The notes below the pieces were generated by a model that was not told the origin of the DNA, made no database searches, and worked only from the letters and a program-made list of their open reading frames with translations. The position numbers and the translations under genes were made by a program. From the NCBI GenBank assembly GCA_934047225.1, contig OW203988.1:8156229-8220228 (forward strand): DNA of 64,000 nucleotides. The letters are read 5' to 3'. This document shows positions 10,281 to 20,498 of this stretch, piece by piece. How positions within the stretch are numbered: the stretch's first letter is position 1; each line of letters opens with the position of its first letter. This stretch comes from Ypsolopha sequella. Its lineage: Eukaryota > Arthropoda > Insecta > Lepidoptera > Ypsolophidae.

Positions 10281-10827
10281 CTATAAGTACGTATGCACCG
10301 TTCTATTCAACTCAGATACAATCCTGCCTGTAAATCAAGTAATACGGTCAGTTATAGGTATTTGCAAAACACAAGCGAGCACTAACCCCGGCTAAAACCA
10401 AAACATACACTTGACTCACCAGAGAAAGTGTGACTCAGCTGCTTTGTCCCAAGAGTTGAAGCACATCATACCTACTCGGCCATGTTGTCACATGGTTTTT
10501 TTCAGCGAAATTTAGACTTTATCTGAAGGGGAAAGTGCCTATACTGGAAAAGATACCGTTTTTATGAATAACCATAATTTATTATTTACGAGTACCTTTA
10601 AAAAAAAGTTATTGGTGACTGATGGATGACTGTGATGACGAATACCTAATATAATGTGATTTGAATGCCCTGGTATTTATTTTTGTTTGCCATTTACTGA
10701 TTATTTATTTATAATTTGTTTGAAAACAACCCATCTGAAGAAATAAAAGATAAACGTTTAGAAAATGCAATTGAATTCATTTCATTCAACTAGTATTTGA
10801 TTTGTAAAAATTACTTGCGTAAATTAT
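10281..10827. other. Non-coding DNA
   Basis: No gene or repeat partner was recognised. Confidence 0.4.
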
Positions 10828-11225
10828 TTTTCAATGCATGTGCTCGTAAATGCCCACTTTTTATGCATCAAAACCGAACAAAAAGTCGATTATTTTGCCC
10901 TAGGGCTTTAGTATTATTATTTTTTTTAATTTATTTACAATGGTTGGCTAACCTGTAGACTTTCCTGTGTACCATAGATGTTATACTTTTTTTTCCACTG
11001 TTTAACGGCTCTGGATATAGTCCTTTTGAGCCAATTATAATTTAAAGTTCACAAGATTATATTTGTTTTCATTTCCTCACACTATGCATTGAAAAACGTA
11101 GTATGATACACGGGCGTAAAAGCAATAAATTACTCGGTTACGTTTAAAACACTCGCTATGCTCGTGTTTTAAATCGTCCTCGTAATTTATTCCTTTGCGC
11201 CCTTGTAGCATAAACTACTATTAAG
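10828..11225 (+). repeat. Family E twin repeat, copy 1, with terminal hairpin
   Basis: About 398 bases are nearly identical to 59540-59937, sharing TTTTGCCCTAGGGCTTTA, CAATGGTTGGCTAACCTG and AACGGCTCTGGATA. The last 125 bases (11099-11221) form a hairpin: TAGTATGATACACGGGCGTA pairs with the GCGCCCTTGTAGCATAAACT end, with CACTCGCTATGCTCGTG at the loop. Confidence 0.88.
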
Positions 11226-11283
11226 TACCTAGTGGCAGAATTCCAATAGCTTAATTTCAAAAAGATTTATTTTTTCATTTTTT

Positions 11284-11690
11284 TTCAGCGCATCTACGTC
11301 ATTTAAGGACATGGTTTTCATTATTTTGGTATATAAATTAACCTTTATTTTTTTTGATTTTTTTAAAGAATTGTCCGATATGACGTCACTTGAGAATTTA
11401 AGACATTACACTGATTGGGATGTTTGATTGCTTATAAAAAAGTGGTCTGTCTCTGTCTGTCTACTCATATGTCATCCAGCTGTCAAATCAGTCGGAAGCA
11501 AATTATTATAAAATCTTGATAGCAAAGGACACATTATAAGCAGCCATTTCTCAAGTGACGTCACAGGGAGGTAAATGGAAGTTGCAGCTTTTCGTAAAAA
11601 TATTCATCATCATTTCTAAAATACGGCTTATTAAATCTCGAAATAGTTTTCGGATTAACACACCTTAACATAATTTAATCTAAGCGAATT
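11284..11690 (+). repeat. Family F twin repeat, copy 1
   Basis: It matches 39960-40375 over about 390 bases. Both contain GACGTCACTTGAGAA and, about 160 bases on, its mirror TTCTCAAGTGACGTCAC, plus TTATAAAAAAGTGGTCTGTC and TGGAAGTTGCAGCTTTT. Non-coding. Confidence 0.85.
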
Positions 11691-11754
11691 GTATTAATTT
11701 ATTATATTTTAAATATTTTGTAAATCCTAAACGTCAAGTTAAATAAAAACCTAC

Positions 11755-11975
11755 TAGACGGTCGGTCGCCTGTGTGAGTGGTAGAGCGTTACTAACCCAG
11801 AGGTCGTGGGTTCGATTCTAGCGGTGCACCTAAATTTGTGTTCAGTCTGCTTGTTTCGGAACCCATCACGTTTGGCACGTAATATTCGTCGGTGAAAAGC
11901 TGGTGTACCAAGTGCGGACTGTGACTCATCTCAGAAGTACACACTTGAGAACACCTCCTGTCATTCAATGTCGTT
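11755..11975 (+). repeat. tRNA-derived SINE (SINE-L) with intact head
   Basis: The head holds a pol III A-box-like GTGAGTGGTAGAGCG (about 11774) and a B-box GGTTCGATTC (11809-11818) spaced as in tRNA genes. The body continues with ACCCATCACGTTTGGCACGT, TCGTCGGTGAAAAGCTGGTG and ends near AATGTCGT. The cloverleaf is degenerate, so it is a SINE head and not a tRNA gene. Confidence 0.8.
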
Positions 11976-12180
11976 CCATCCATCCATCAGCCTAGTTCGT
12001 CCACTGCTTTCCAGGACTTTGCCACTCCCGGCGGTCATCCTGGAAGAATTGCCCATACTCACACACGCTGGGCAGGCGGGTTGGTGAGCGCGGTGCCGGA
12101 ACCCTCACACCAGTGACGCCGCTGCCCGTCACCAGTCTGTGACCTCCACAGTCGAGCCCGGCATCAGCTCTACCACCTTT
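11976..12180 (-). repeat. RTE-tailed SINE (SINE-R), copy 1
   Basis: Read on the minus strand it starts GGTGGTAGAGCTGATGCCGG, runs through GACTGGTGACGGGCAGCGGC and TCCAGGATGACCGCCGGGA, and ends GGCTGATGGATGGATGG. The 3' part matches the end of RTE-type LINEs; the 5' part holds an A-box-like GGTGGTAGAGC. A longer copy is at 63381-63750. Confidence 0.75.
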
Positions 12181-12479
12181 TGTCGTTACTATATGTAAAA
12201 TAAATATCTAAGTAGGTGTAGATGTCAATTCGCAAAAAAGTGAAAAATGACCTTAGGCCTTAGGCCGATACTACACCATCAGTTCAGTGCCGGATTAGCC
12301 TATAAGCAAATTAAGCAATTGCTAAGAGCATCACGTCTCAGGAGCACCATAAACAGCAACGAAAACATATTTTCTAGCACATAAAAGGCAAGGCTGATGA
12401 GTAAATACCCGCTTGAGTAATGAGATATCGTTGCGTTGAACCCATGATTTGCAAATCTTCCAAATAGTCAGCAAGGTAT

Positions 12480-13160
12480 TAAAAACCGGCCAAGGGCGAG
12501 TCGGACTCGCGCACGAAGGATTTCGTACCATCATCTATAACAATACAGATCGCGCTAAATTTCTAGTCCGCTCGGAAGTTGCTCTTCCCAAGAACGGCCC
12601 ATACATTTTGTTCATGCTGATGCGAATCGCCCCGTGTTTAGAGAGGACTAAAAGTTTGGCGCGATCTGTACTCGTTAACTTGTAAAACCTACTTAGCTGT
12701 GATAGTTATCCTTTTAATTTCGTTATGTATACTACTGTCATGATTTTTTTCACGTCTCCAAATACAACCGTTTCGCCAGCAGGGGGTGGGACACTTGACT
12801 CTAACAAAAATTAACACTTTTAAGTTAAATATTTCGCAAACGAAACCCTGGATCGAAAAATGGTCTTCTCACACCCCCAATATTTTTTGATTACCTATCC
12901 AACGACACCCCATACTAGGGGAAAGACGCGAAAAAAAAATATCATCCCCAATTGACGTGTAGGGGAGGTACCCTAAAAAAAAAATCTTTTTAAAAATTTT
13001 ACTGTACCACTTTATTGACATAATGAATATGTATACTTATGCCAAATTATAGCTTTCTAGTACTAATAGTCTCTAAGCTAAGCCGTGGACTGACAGACAG
13101 ACAGACGGACATGGCGAAACTATAAGGGTTTCTTGTTGTTGACTACGGAACCCTAAAAAC
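12480..13160 (+). repeat. Dispersed family C (lepidopteran CGAGTCGGACTCGC repeat)
   Basis: It begins GGGCGAGTCGGACTCGCGCA and AAGGATTTCGTACC and ends in GACAGACAGACAGACGGACA then TACGGAACCCTAAAAA. Both ends match a repeat widespread in moths and butterflies. Other pieces are at 7822, 23735, 35400, 38430-38950, 60140 and 61010. Confidence 0.7.
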
Positions 13161-14240
13161 GGACGCCGATGCTATAAAAGAGGCTCGACGCTTTATCAAT
13201 ATTGTATATATACGTGAAAAAACAGGCAGATATGCTAAGAAAATTAGTCTCACACTATTGTTCACGAATTTGCTGTCCGTCAAAGTTGAATGTCGCATTT
13301 TAAAAATGGTATACTTGGTTTTTATTGTAATAGCTACGTACTCCACTTATCTCTTTCGTATAATATATTCTAAGAAATATACGTAACGATCGATGTCTTT
13401 GTAATAAACACGTAAATTTTTTAAAGACCTATACTGGTTTACTAGTGGATAGAGGGCCCATCGGTGTGGATTGCTTAGGGCAAGGATCCATCGTCAAATA
13501 TTGTCTATAAACTGATGATATATGGAAATAAGGAATCCTTTTTCATACATAACTGACATAAAATATTTGACGTCTTTAAACACAAAACATTGATCAAAGA
13601 TAACATATCGGCAGAAAAACTGCATCTGATCACACTGATCTATCAAGCAAAGCAAATTTATAACTAATTGCTAGCAATTAATATTCAATCAATTAATGAG
13701 TTGCAATTGATAAACTGAGTGTCCCAGATGAGTTGATAAGAAGAGTAACGTAGTCATTGATTAGTTGAGCAAAGGTAATTGAACCCGTGAGAATATTGTG
13801 CTAAGTGATTTGTAAACAAATTGTGAATCTGCCAGTTACGAATCAGGGTTTAGAGGTCTGCCAATATGTGGTAAATCCATATTTTTCCACGAAACTAAAG
13901 ACAAAAATCCACAAAACTTAGGTTTCCAATCTAAATCTAGAAAACAAATCGAACAGCAAATTAATAAAGAAATCTAAACAATAATAATTTTCTTTGCGCT
14001 AACGGGGCTAAATAAATACAATTTTCTGTATTCTGAGACGTCAAAGAGCAAATGAAAGCTCAACAAGTAAATAATCAAATTTTAAAATAAATAATAGTTC
14101 ACCAAATTACCACTATTTTTGCAGACACGATTGCTACTAAACTTGTATTATCAGCTGCTTATCGGTCATTTCGCCACCGCTTCCTTTGCAAAGAAAACAA
14201 AATAATAAAAACACTATCACTCTATTTCGGAACACAATCG
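13161..14240. other. AT-rich non-coding DNA
   Basis: No repeat or gene was recognised. If the promoter-like segment at 14251 is real, its minus-strand transcript would start into this region; a short frame ATG ACC GAT AAG near 14165 stops after nine codons. Confidence 0.4.
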
Positions 14241-14250
14241 AAACAGCAAC

Positions 14251-14400
14251 TCACTGGCTGGTTACAAACTTTTCTTTTATAACATAAAAAAGAGCGCGGA
14301 AACTCGTTCGATGTTTGAAAAATTCGCAGCGCAGAGCGTCACGCGCGCACTCGGGTCGCCTTCGCGTTCAAATGACAAATGCGCATCAACGGGTTGCCGG
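14251..14400 (-). promoter_or_regulatory. Promoter-like segment, minus strand
   Basis: On the minus strand a CpG-rich stretch (ACGCGAAGGCGACCCGAGTG) is followed by TATAAAA (14275-14281) and, about 26 bases on, CCAGTGAGTTG (A at 14255), which resembles an insect initiator. This is a clear composition change from the AT-rich surroundings. No donor site or coding exon could be tied to it, so the call rests on core-promoter pattern only. Confidence 0.3.
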
Positions 14401-14975
14401 CATTTGTTTACCTCCGATGTTTTGCTCGGCCTTTACTTTTGGGTACATACAACCACTCTATTATAAAATCATACGGGTAAAGGTAAACAAGCATGATAAT
14501 ATTGATAACGGGTCTAGTACATAATACTTAGAAATAAATACAACTAGGTTCTCTCATTTTACCTTTATGATTGTATATTGCTCAATTCAGCTTAGATATA
14601 ACTTGAAGCACAGATAATACTTGAAGGAAAGTCTCAAAATAAAACTACGGCCGCGGCCTCTGCACTCCACCAATGCCTAAGTGTCAAGTAAGTATATAGA
14701 CTGCCCTCTACCCTTCATTTCTTATCTAATATGGTCGAACTTGAACTGGCAGCGGAAGGACGGATGTTTTTACGGTTGCCTTTATGACACCGATAACTGC
14801 TACCTTGTCCACGTGCTGTGCTAGGGCTACCACAAGCTCATTATCGTTCGTCCCAAATCATATTTTTTCTGACCATTAACTATTCCACAACCACCCGAGT
14901 GTCAGAAATGTAAAATTCACTTTGAGAGTTTAAATCAACGATATTTTAAATTTTACATTTTCCCAGGCGTTTAGG
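14401..14975. other. Non-coding DNA
   Basis: No feature was identified; TTTACATTTTCCCAGGCG near 14950 marks the approach to the foldback element. Confidence 0.4.
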
Positions 14976-14979
14976 AACG

Positions 14980-15640
14980 CTACCTAACTTTGTTTTTCTC
15001 GTTTAGATATTTAAAATTTAAAAACATTTTGCTATGTGGCATTTGACGCCAATAGTTCAGTATTAGTGAGGTTTATATAACAAGATTTTGAGATTGTACT
15101 CTTATATGCTACAGTTAAAACCCGAGTGAAGCGGAGCGGAGCGAGGTGACTCTCAATACTTCTAACAGAAATACTATAATTTAGTTAGAACTAGGTTTTT
15201 TTGATTAAAACTACTTTAACCTAGAATACAAGTTTCTCTATATTTTAATTCTAGGTTTAACTAGTCAAAACTAGTTGGTTGTAACAATGGCTTTTAGTTA
15301 GACTAGTTTTTATTAGTTACTGTAGCATATACGAGTACAATCTCACACTCTTGCTATATAAACTTCACTAATGAACTATTGGCGTAACAAAGGCTTTCAG
15401 TTAGAACTAATAAATGGGTTTTACCTGTAACATATACAGTAATTAGTCATGATCTTCTCAAAACCAACTTAAAATGCTGTTTTAACTTCGGTAGGACAAG
15501 ATCATGACTAATTGTGTAAATTTGTCAATAAACTCATACTTTATAAACCTCACTAATACTGAACTATTTGCGTCAAATGCCACATACCAAAATGTTTTGA
15601 ATTTTTAACTTCTAAATAAGAAAAACAGTAAAGTTATTCA
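14980..15640. repeat. Foldback element family FB, copy 2, with nested hairpin
   Basis: The arms share CCTAACTTTGTTTTTCTCG, GCATTTGACGCCAATAGTTC and mirrored TGAACTATTTGCGTCAAATG. Inside, GAGATTGTACTCTTATATGC is mirrored near 15345, giving a second nested hairpin that contains a partial GAGCGAAGCG-type repeat (15118-15172) and several AACTAG-rich stretches. Confidence 0.75.
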
Positions 15641-16750
15641 CTTTTCCGATTACAATTTATGGGATCAATTGATTGGATATATTTTAACCTTCTGAATTTT
15701 CATTACCGCTAAAACAGTAAATAGGTAGAAGTACAGATCGTGGCTAGGATCCCAGACGAAGATAGAATTACAAAAACCTAAAAATATATCCATATCTACG
15801 TTTTACTGATTAGAATTGACCATTGAATTTTGCGTTTACGCAGCAAAAACTTTGCAAATTTCAAGAGATTTCCATGGTTTATATTTTCAAAATGTCTTAC
15901 TATCCACATTATATTTCTGCTTCAAAAAAATATACTGCTTCCAGTTTGTTTTATATTTTGAAGAAGCATGCGCCATTTTGACCGGCCGAAAGGTAGCGCC
16001 CCGAATCACTGACCCGAAAACTGTCGGACTAAAAGTTCCATTCAAACCGGACCAATTTTTGCAACTGTCATATTCATTTTAAGACCTGTCAAGTAGAAAC
16101 TGTAAAACTTTGATTTTTGTCACATTGAGAAAATTATATAACTCTTTCTAGAGAACAAAACTGACAATTATCTTGATAATAAATTTTGCTCGACATGACC
16201 GTTTTGAAGCTCAATATATACCCACTATTAGAGATAGAGATATTATTGGGTACAGCTATAGAAATCTGGATACTATTTTTCTTTCTTTTTAATTGTCCTA
16301 TAATAAAAAAATGGCCGAAAAACTGGCAGCCCTACACGCTACACGCCCGATCGTAGGTTGGAAGGTAAAAGAAGATCTGACGTCACACATAGCTCAGGGA
16401 GCGAGTCGAGATAATGGAGTGGCAGTGATAACAAGTCTGAGTCATTGCCACGCTAAATGGGGCAAGAAACGTCTATGTGAACTAGAGCATGCGGGGGTTA
16501 TAAGGAGTTATATCTAGATAGAGAAACGGTTATATCTGTGGTTATAGCTTTGCTTTCTTTGACCGTTTGTACAAAATATCAAAATATACATAATATATAT
16601 TGTCACGACATGAACGCTCGAGGGAGTGTCAAACATGTTTGAAAATCACAAATGGCGAGAAGAAAAATGTTCACAGGCTAGCATCATACCTGACCCCTCT
16701 GCCACACAGCCCGGTTTTAGAGAACACCGTAAGATGTGGACTACGCTGAA
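15641..16750. other. Non-coding DNA with a SINE-L scrap
   Basis: TTGTCACGACATGAACGCTC at 16598 is the end of a reversed SINE-L copy. The 74- and 88-residue open frames at 16293 and 15816 show no recognisable domain. Confidence 0.45.
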
Positions 16751-16897
16751 CAGGGGATCTAAAAAGGCCGAATTGGGTGAATTATAAAATGATTTGAAAG
16801 TAGGATAGAGTTAGAGTTTTTTCACGCGTGCAAAAGAGACGGTATTAGAACAGAATCATAATGTGATTCACGCAAAACGGCCTTTTTAGAGGACCAG
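16751..16897. mobile_element. M1 MITE, copy 2
   Basis: CAGGGGATCTAAAAAGGCCG to CGGCCTTTTTAGAGGACCAG, very close to the copy at 7205. It directly abuts an M3 element. Confidence 0.88.
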
Positions 16898-16898
16898 C

Positions 16899-17127
16899 CC
16901 CCCTATTCTGTATCTTTAGTTGCCAAATGGACTGGGTGCTTATCATCAAAAACATACATAAAAACTGAATTTTCAAAATTGCCTTTAGTGGGTATTGAAC
17001 TATTTACGAATTGTGTCCTCACTTCAAGTGCGAACATATCCTTAGATAATCGGAATTCAATAGTATATCTATGTTTTTCATGATATGCACCTAGTCCAGT
17101 TGGCAACTAGAGATACATAATAGGCCC
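16899..17127 (-). mobile_element. M3 hairpin element, copy 1, with 67-codon open frame
   Basis: The ends CCTATTCTGTATCTTTAGTT and mirrored CCTATTATGTATCTCTAGTT are inverted, continuing through GCCAA-CTGGACT-GGTG. The minus-strand frame 16903-17106 has the same length and stop as the frame in the 45464-45692 copy (shared SSIPTKGNFE and LATKDTE). It starts at a non-ATG codon, so translation is unproven. Confidence 0.75.
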
Positions 17128-17198
17128 GCAGAATCCGTACTGGAGTGGCAAGGTGCAACTATGACCATGGGATATCGCTGACTCACCTCGCTACGAGT

Positions 17199-17591
17199 CT
17201 ATGGTTACCATATGTAAATAGAGGGATGCCTGTCTATTGTAAGTACCTAAAATGCTTGATTTTTCAGAAAAATGCCCGTCTAAAGCAAAACACTGTAGGT
17301 AATAAGTAAAAGCCAACAGATAAATGAAGAAGGATATTTATTACTGATAATTTAAAACATTTTTTTTTAATAGTTCTTTCTTTTCTAATACATAAACGTA
17401 AAAATCTTCACAAGATACAGTTTTGTAATTTTCCTGAGTAATCAATATTGCTTTTACTGATTCAACTGTTCTTTCTTTAAGAAGGGCGCCAAATTTAAAA
17501 ATGCCTGTCTCAGACCAATGCCGGCCGCACGCCTGTCTAAACCTTAAAATGCCTGTCAAATGCGGCAAACGCCTGTCATATGGTAACCCTA
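17199..17591 (-). mobile_element. Transposon remnant with inverted GGTTACCATATG ends
   Basis: GGTTACCATATG (about 17203) and CATATGGTAACC (17577-17589) are inverted. Subterminal ATGCCTGTC / GCCTGTC motifs repeat five times across both ends. On the minus strand a Lys-rich open frame (about 17520-17341) ends SCEDFYVYVLEKKE plus a short tail and a stop, perhaps a transposase C-terminus. I do not recognise the family. It interrupts a LINE coding remnant. Confidence 0.5.
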
Positions 17592-17900
17592 GCTGCGACT
17601 GTGGAGGCTCAGAACAGACTATCCGTCACATCGTAAAGGAGTGCCCCATCAGAAAGTTTTCTGGTGGGCTGGAGCAACTACACCAACTAACACCTGACGC
17701 GAAAACATGGCTATGAAACCTGGGGTACTAACATGAACTTGGTATCAACTCGACATCGATTCGATAAATAAAAATATAACTCTTATTTCATTGCAATAAG
17801 GGTTATCGTTTAGATATTTATAGCTGGATCGAGAATTATAGCTTTGTAGAAAAACAATGCAGGACACAAAGGCCATACGATGACGATGATGATGACAGTT
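17592..17900 (+). pseudogene. LINE C-terminal zinc-knuckle remnant and 3' end
   Basis: Codons 17592-17716 encode CDCGGSEQTIRHIVKECP, then GGLEQLHQLTPDAKTWL and a stop. This is the Cys-His terminal motif and tail typical of Jockey-group LINE ORF2 proteins. The downstream UTR ends at GATGACGATGATGATGAC near 17895. The 5' side is cut by the element at 17199-17591. Confidence 0.7.
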
Positions 17901-17964
17901 AATTTTCGTATTTTTTATTATGCTTTAATTAAAATCAATTATATTTATATTCCAAAATTAAATC

Positions 17965-18640
17965 AATCGTCACGACATGAATCCCCAAAAGGGTGTCAGC
18001 TGTGTTTTCGAGTATGGACGTGAAATGAATGTCACAACCCACACTCGTATACCAGCGTTTTATCTTGCCTTTGGTATTTCAAGGGATTTTGCTTAAATAT
18101 GCTGAGTTTACTACTGACCTTATCAACGTAAAAGTCGCAGACATATTTTTTCAGACCTTTCTTTTCGTTGTCAAGCCAGGTTCCTAATTAGACACATTTC
18201 ACTCGATAGATTTCATTTTTTTTAATTACGCCTTTTTGAGTTATAAATACTTTTTTTGCGGCTTGAGTTTTGTCTGAAGTTTCTGCTATAACACGAACAT
18301 GGTATATTTTCCGTTTTCAGGACAAAAAATTCCTACATCAAATAATTTTTCAGAATATCCAGATAAACATTGAAAATTCACTGATTATGCATGCCCTCAG
18401 CGCACGTTCTAATGTAGAGTTTCTAACAATAAAATTAAGTTCAAAATCACTCAATAGGATTATTGTGTACCATGGACCAGGCCTTAAGTCCCAAGCGTGA
18501 TAGGTGGTAAGCACTACCACCGTATTTCGGGCACAAATATGAACCCACTCCGAACACAAATGTATGCCTACGAGATTTGAACCCGCTACCTTCGGATTAG
18601 TGGTCGAGAAGTTCGAACAACTAGAACACAGAGGCGGTGT
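17965..18640 (-). repeat. SINE-L copy split by an insertion
   Basis: On the minus strand the tRNA-like head with B-box GGTTCAAATCTCG (about 18575) and the GTGCCCGAAATACGGTGGTA segment occupy 18480-18640. The SINE 3' part, ending TTCATGTCGTGACGAT, is at 17965-18075. About 400 unrelated AT-rich bases (18076-18480) lie between. Confidence 0.65.
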
Positions 18641-18658
18641 TTGAAACAGTTTGTCAAG

Positions 18659-18832
18659 AGTGTAAATAAAATAATGACAGTTTATTTACAGTGTAAATAA
18701 ATTAATGACAGTTTGTCGACAGTGTAAATAAATTAATGACAGTTTGTTTACAGTGTAAATAAATTAATGACAGTTTGTCGACAGTGTAAATAAATTAATG
18801 ACAGTTTGCCAACGTGTAAATAAATGAATGGC
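18659..18832 (+). repeat. Tandem array, 31 bp x about 5.6
   Basis: The unit AGTGTAAATAAATTAATGAC plus AGTTTGTCGAC repeats at an exact 31-base period. TTTATTTAC, TTGTCGAC and TTGTTTAC variants alternate at the unit ends. The last unit is partial. There are no spacers. Confidence 0.95.
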
Positions 18833-19216
18833 CTGAAATTTTGCCACCATGCGTGATAATAGTAGTACCTCACTATTTATGTAAAAATAAACATACCTTT
18901 ATTTATGTAAAGTCTTACATTTTTTTGGCCGAGCTCTAGTGTAAAAGCGATAAGGAACTTCTTTAAAAAAAAAACTGCATGTTTGTCTATGACAATAAAT
19001 TGCTATTATCGTTACAATTTCGCATAATGGACGAAAACGTTGGAAACTTTTTAGGGTTCCTTATTCAACGGGCTGTAGATCGGTGAAAAGCGATTTCAAA
19101 TTGACAAGGTTAAATTGCTACGCCATTCTGCTACAGCGTAGAAAGCGCTACGACACACCATGGTTTTTTCGCTTCGTAGACCCGCTAACTAAGCCGTAGT
19201 ATGGACGCTTATTTTT
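18833..19216. other. Non-coding DNA
   Basis: Only scraps such as AGGGTTCCTTATTCAACG (possible family C end) were seen. Confidence 0.4.
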
Positions 19217-20060
19217 GTGTATATGTCGTGACCAGATCATAGAATTGAACATTTCATGAAATAGTTGACCATTTCATGAAATGATCGCATTTCATGAAAT
19301 AGTCAAGTGTCACTGACCAGATCATTAAATGTTCAACGTTTAACGATTTGGTCAGCGACGTTTGACCATATCGTTAATGTAGGATGTCCAATATGTCCAT
19401 GCAAATGTTGATACTAGAAATTCGAAATCTTGTTATTAGGAACTTGTTTATTGTTCTATAAAGTACAAAATCAACAACTTATAAATAATTAGGACGTATT
19501 TCAAGTTATTTATTTTCCTGAATGTTACAAAATCAATAATACCTACTTAGTAAAAATCAATAAGGATTTAGCAAATAAGATATTTTTATGGAACTTATTT
19601 TAATAAATAATACGTAATAATAATCACAACCATCTGGGCTTAAATAAAATGAATTAGTTGTTTTAGGAATTTAATTTCACTCCACTACACTCTTTTCCTC
19701 AGTTATTACATAATTAACAACATTTAAAACAAGAAAATTGTGTAGCGCCGCCATGATGCATCGCACAAACAATAACAATGCGCCATCAGCGCCGCTAGTG
19801 GTGAATAAATGTAACTACGAGTATTTTACGATATGATCATACGATGTTTGACCAGATTATGAAATGGTCTTGTGTTTATTTGATTATATCGTCAAACGAT
19901 CTCTATTCATTGATTTGGTCAAACCATATCATGAAATAGTCAACAAACAATGTAATATTTCATGAAATGCGACCATTTCATGAAATGTTGGACCATTTCA
20001 TGAAATGTTGGACCATTTCATGAAATGTTCAATTCTACGATCTGGGCACGACATATACAT
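19217..20060. mobile_element. Palindrome-studded inverted-repeat element, 844 bp
   Basis: The outer TIRs GTGTATATGTCGTGACCAGA and mirrored ATGTATATGTCGTGCCCAGA extend for about 45 bases. The 12-base palindrome ATTTCATGAAAT occurs three times on the left (19251, 19271, 19289) and four times on the right (19957, 19975, 19995, 20015). Further palindromic TGACCA/TGGTCA and CGATTTGGTC motifs lie inside. The interior has no transposase. Repeated subterminal motifs are the usual layout of transposase-binding arrays; the superfamily is not determined and no clear target duplication was seen. Confidence 0.8.
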
Positions 20061-20251
20061 AAGTTATGTTACTAAAAATAAATACACGTTGTAGAACACG
20101 AAATAAATCTTAGTAAAATATATATTTTGAAACCTATAAAACCATCAGTGGGACTTTTAAATCCGTGGGGACAACATTTTTCATTTCATTTAGGTACAAT
20201 TATTTTCAATCCTACCGGCATGAACCAAAAAATTGCTTTTGAAATTAATGA

Positions 20252-20498
20252 ATAACGAAATAGATAACACAGCTAAGACTCACTATTATTTATGCGAGAA
20301 AAACTCGACGTTTCGGTCAACTTAAGAGTGACCTTCATCAGGCTTCGCGAGGTGCTCCGGCGCGTGTCCTCGTGAGGGTGTCGCACGCGCCGGAGCACCC
20401 CGCGAAGCCTGATGAAGGTCACTCTTAAGTTGACCGAAACGTCGAGTTTTTCTCGCATGAATAATAGTGAGTCTTAGCTGTGTTATCTATTTCGTTAT
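20252..20498. repeat. 247-bp palindrome with two hammerhead-like cores
   Basis: The arms ATAACGAAATAGATAACACA to GGAGCACC pair almost base for base around a CpG-rich centre near 20358-20390. Plus strand: CTGATGA (20409-20415), A, GGTCA, CTCTTAAGT, TGACC, GAAA (20436-20439), CGTC. The minus strand carries the same motif (TCATCAG at 20335-20341). Penelope-like elements carry hammerhead motifs in their terminal repeats, sometimes inverted; that origin is inferred here. Confidence 0.7.

Noticed and set aside
11771..11820. Functional tRNA gene
   Set aside because: A- and B-box are present but the cloverleaf is degenerate, and the sequence runs straight into a SINE body repeated elsewhere.
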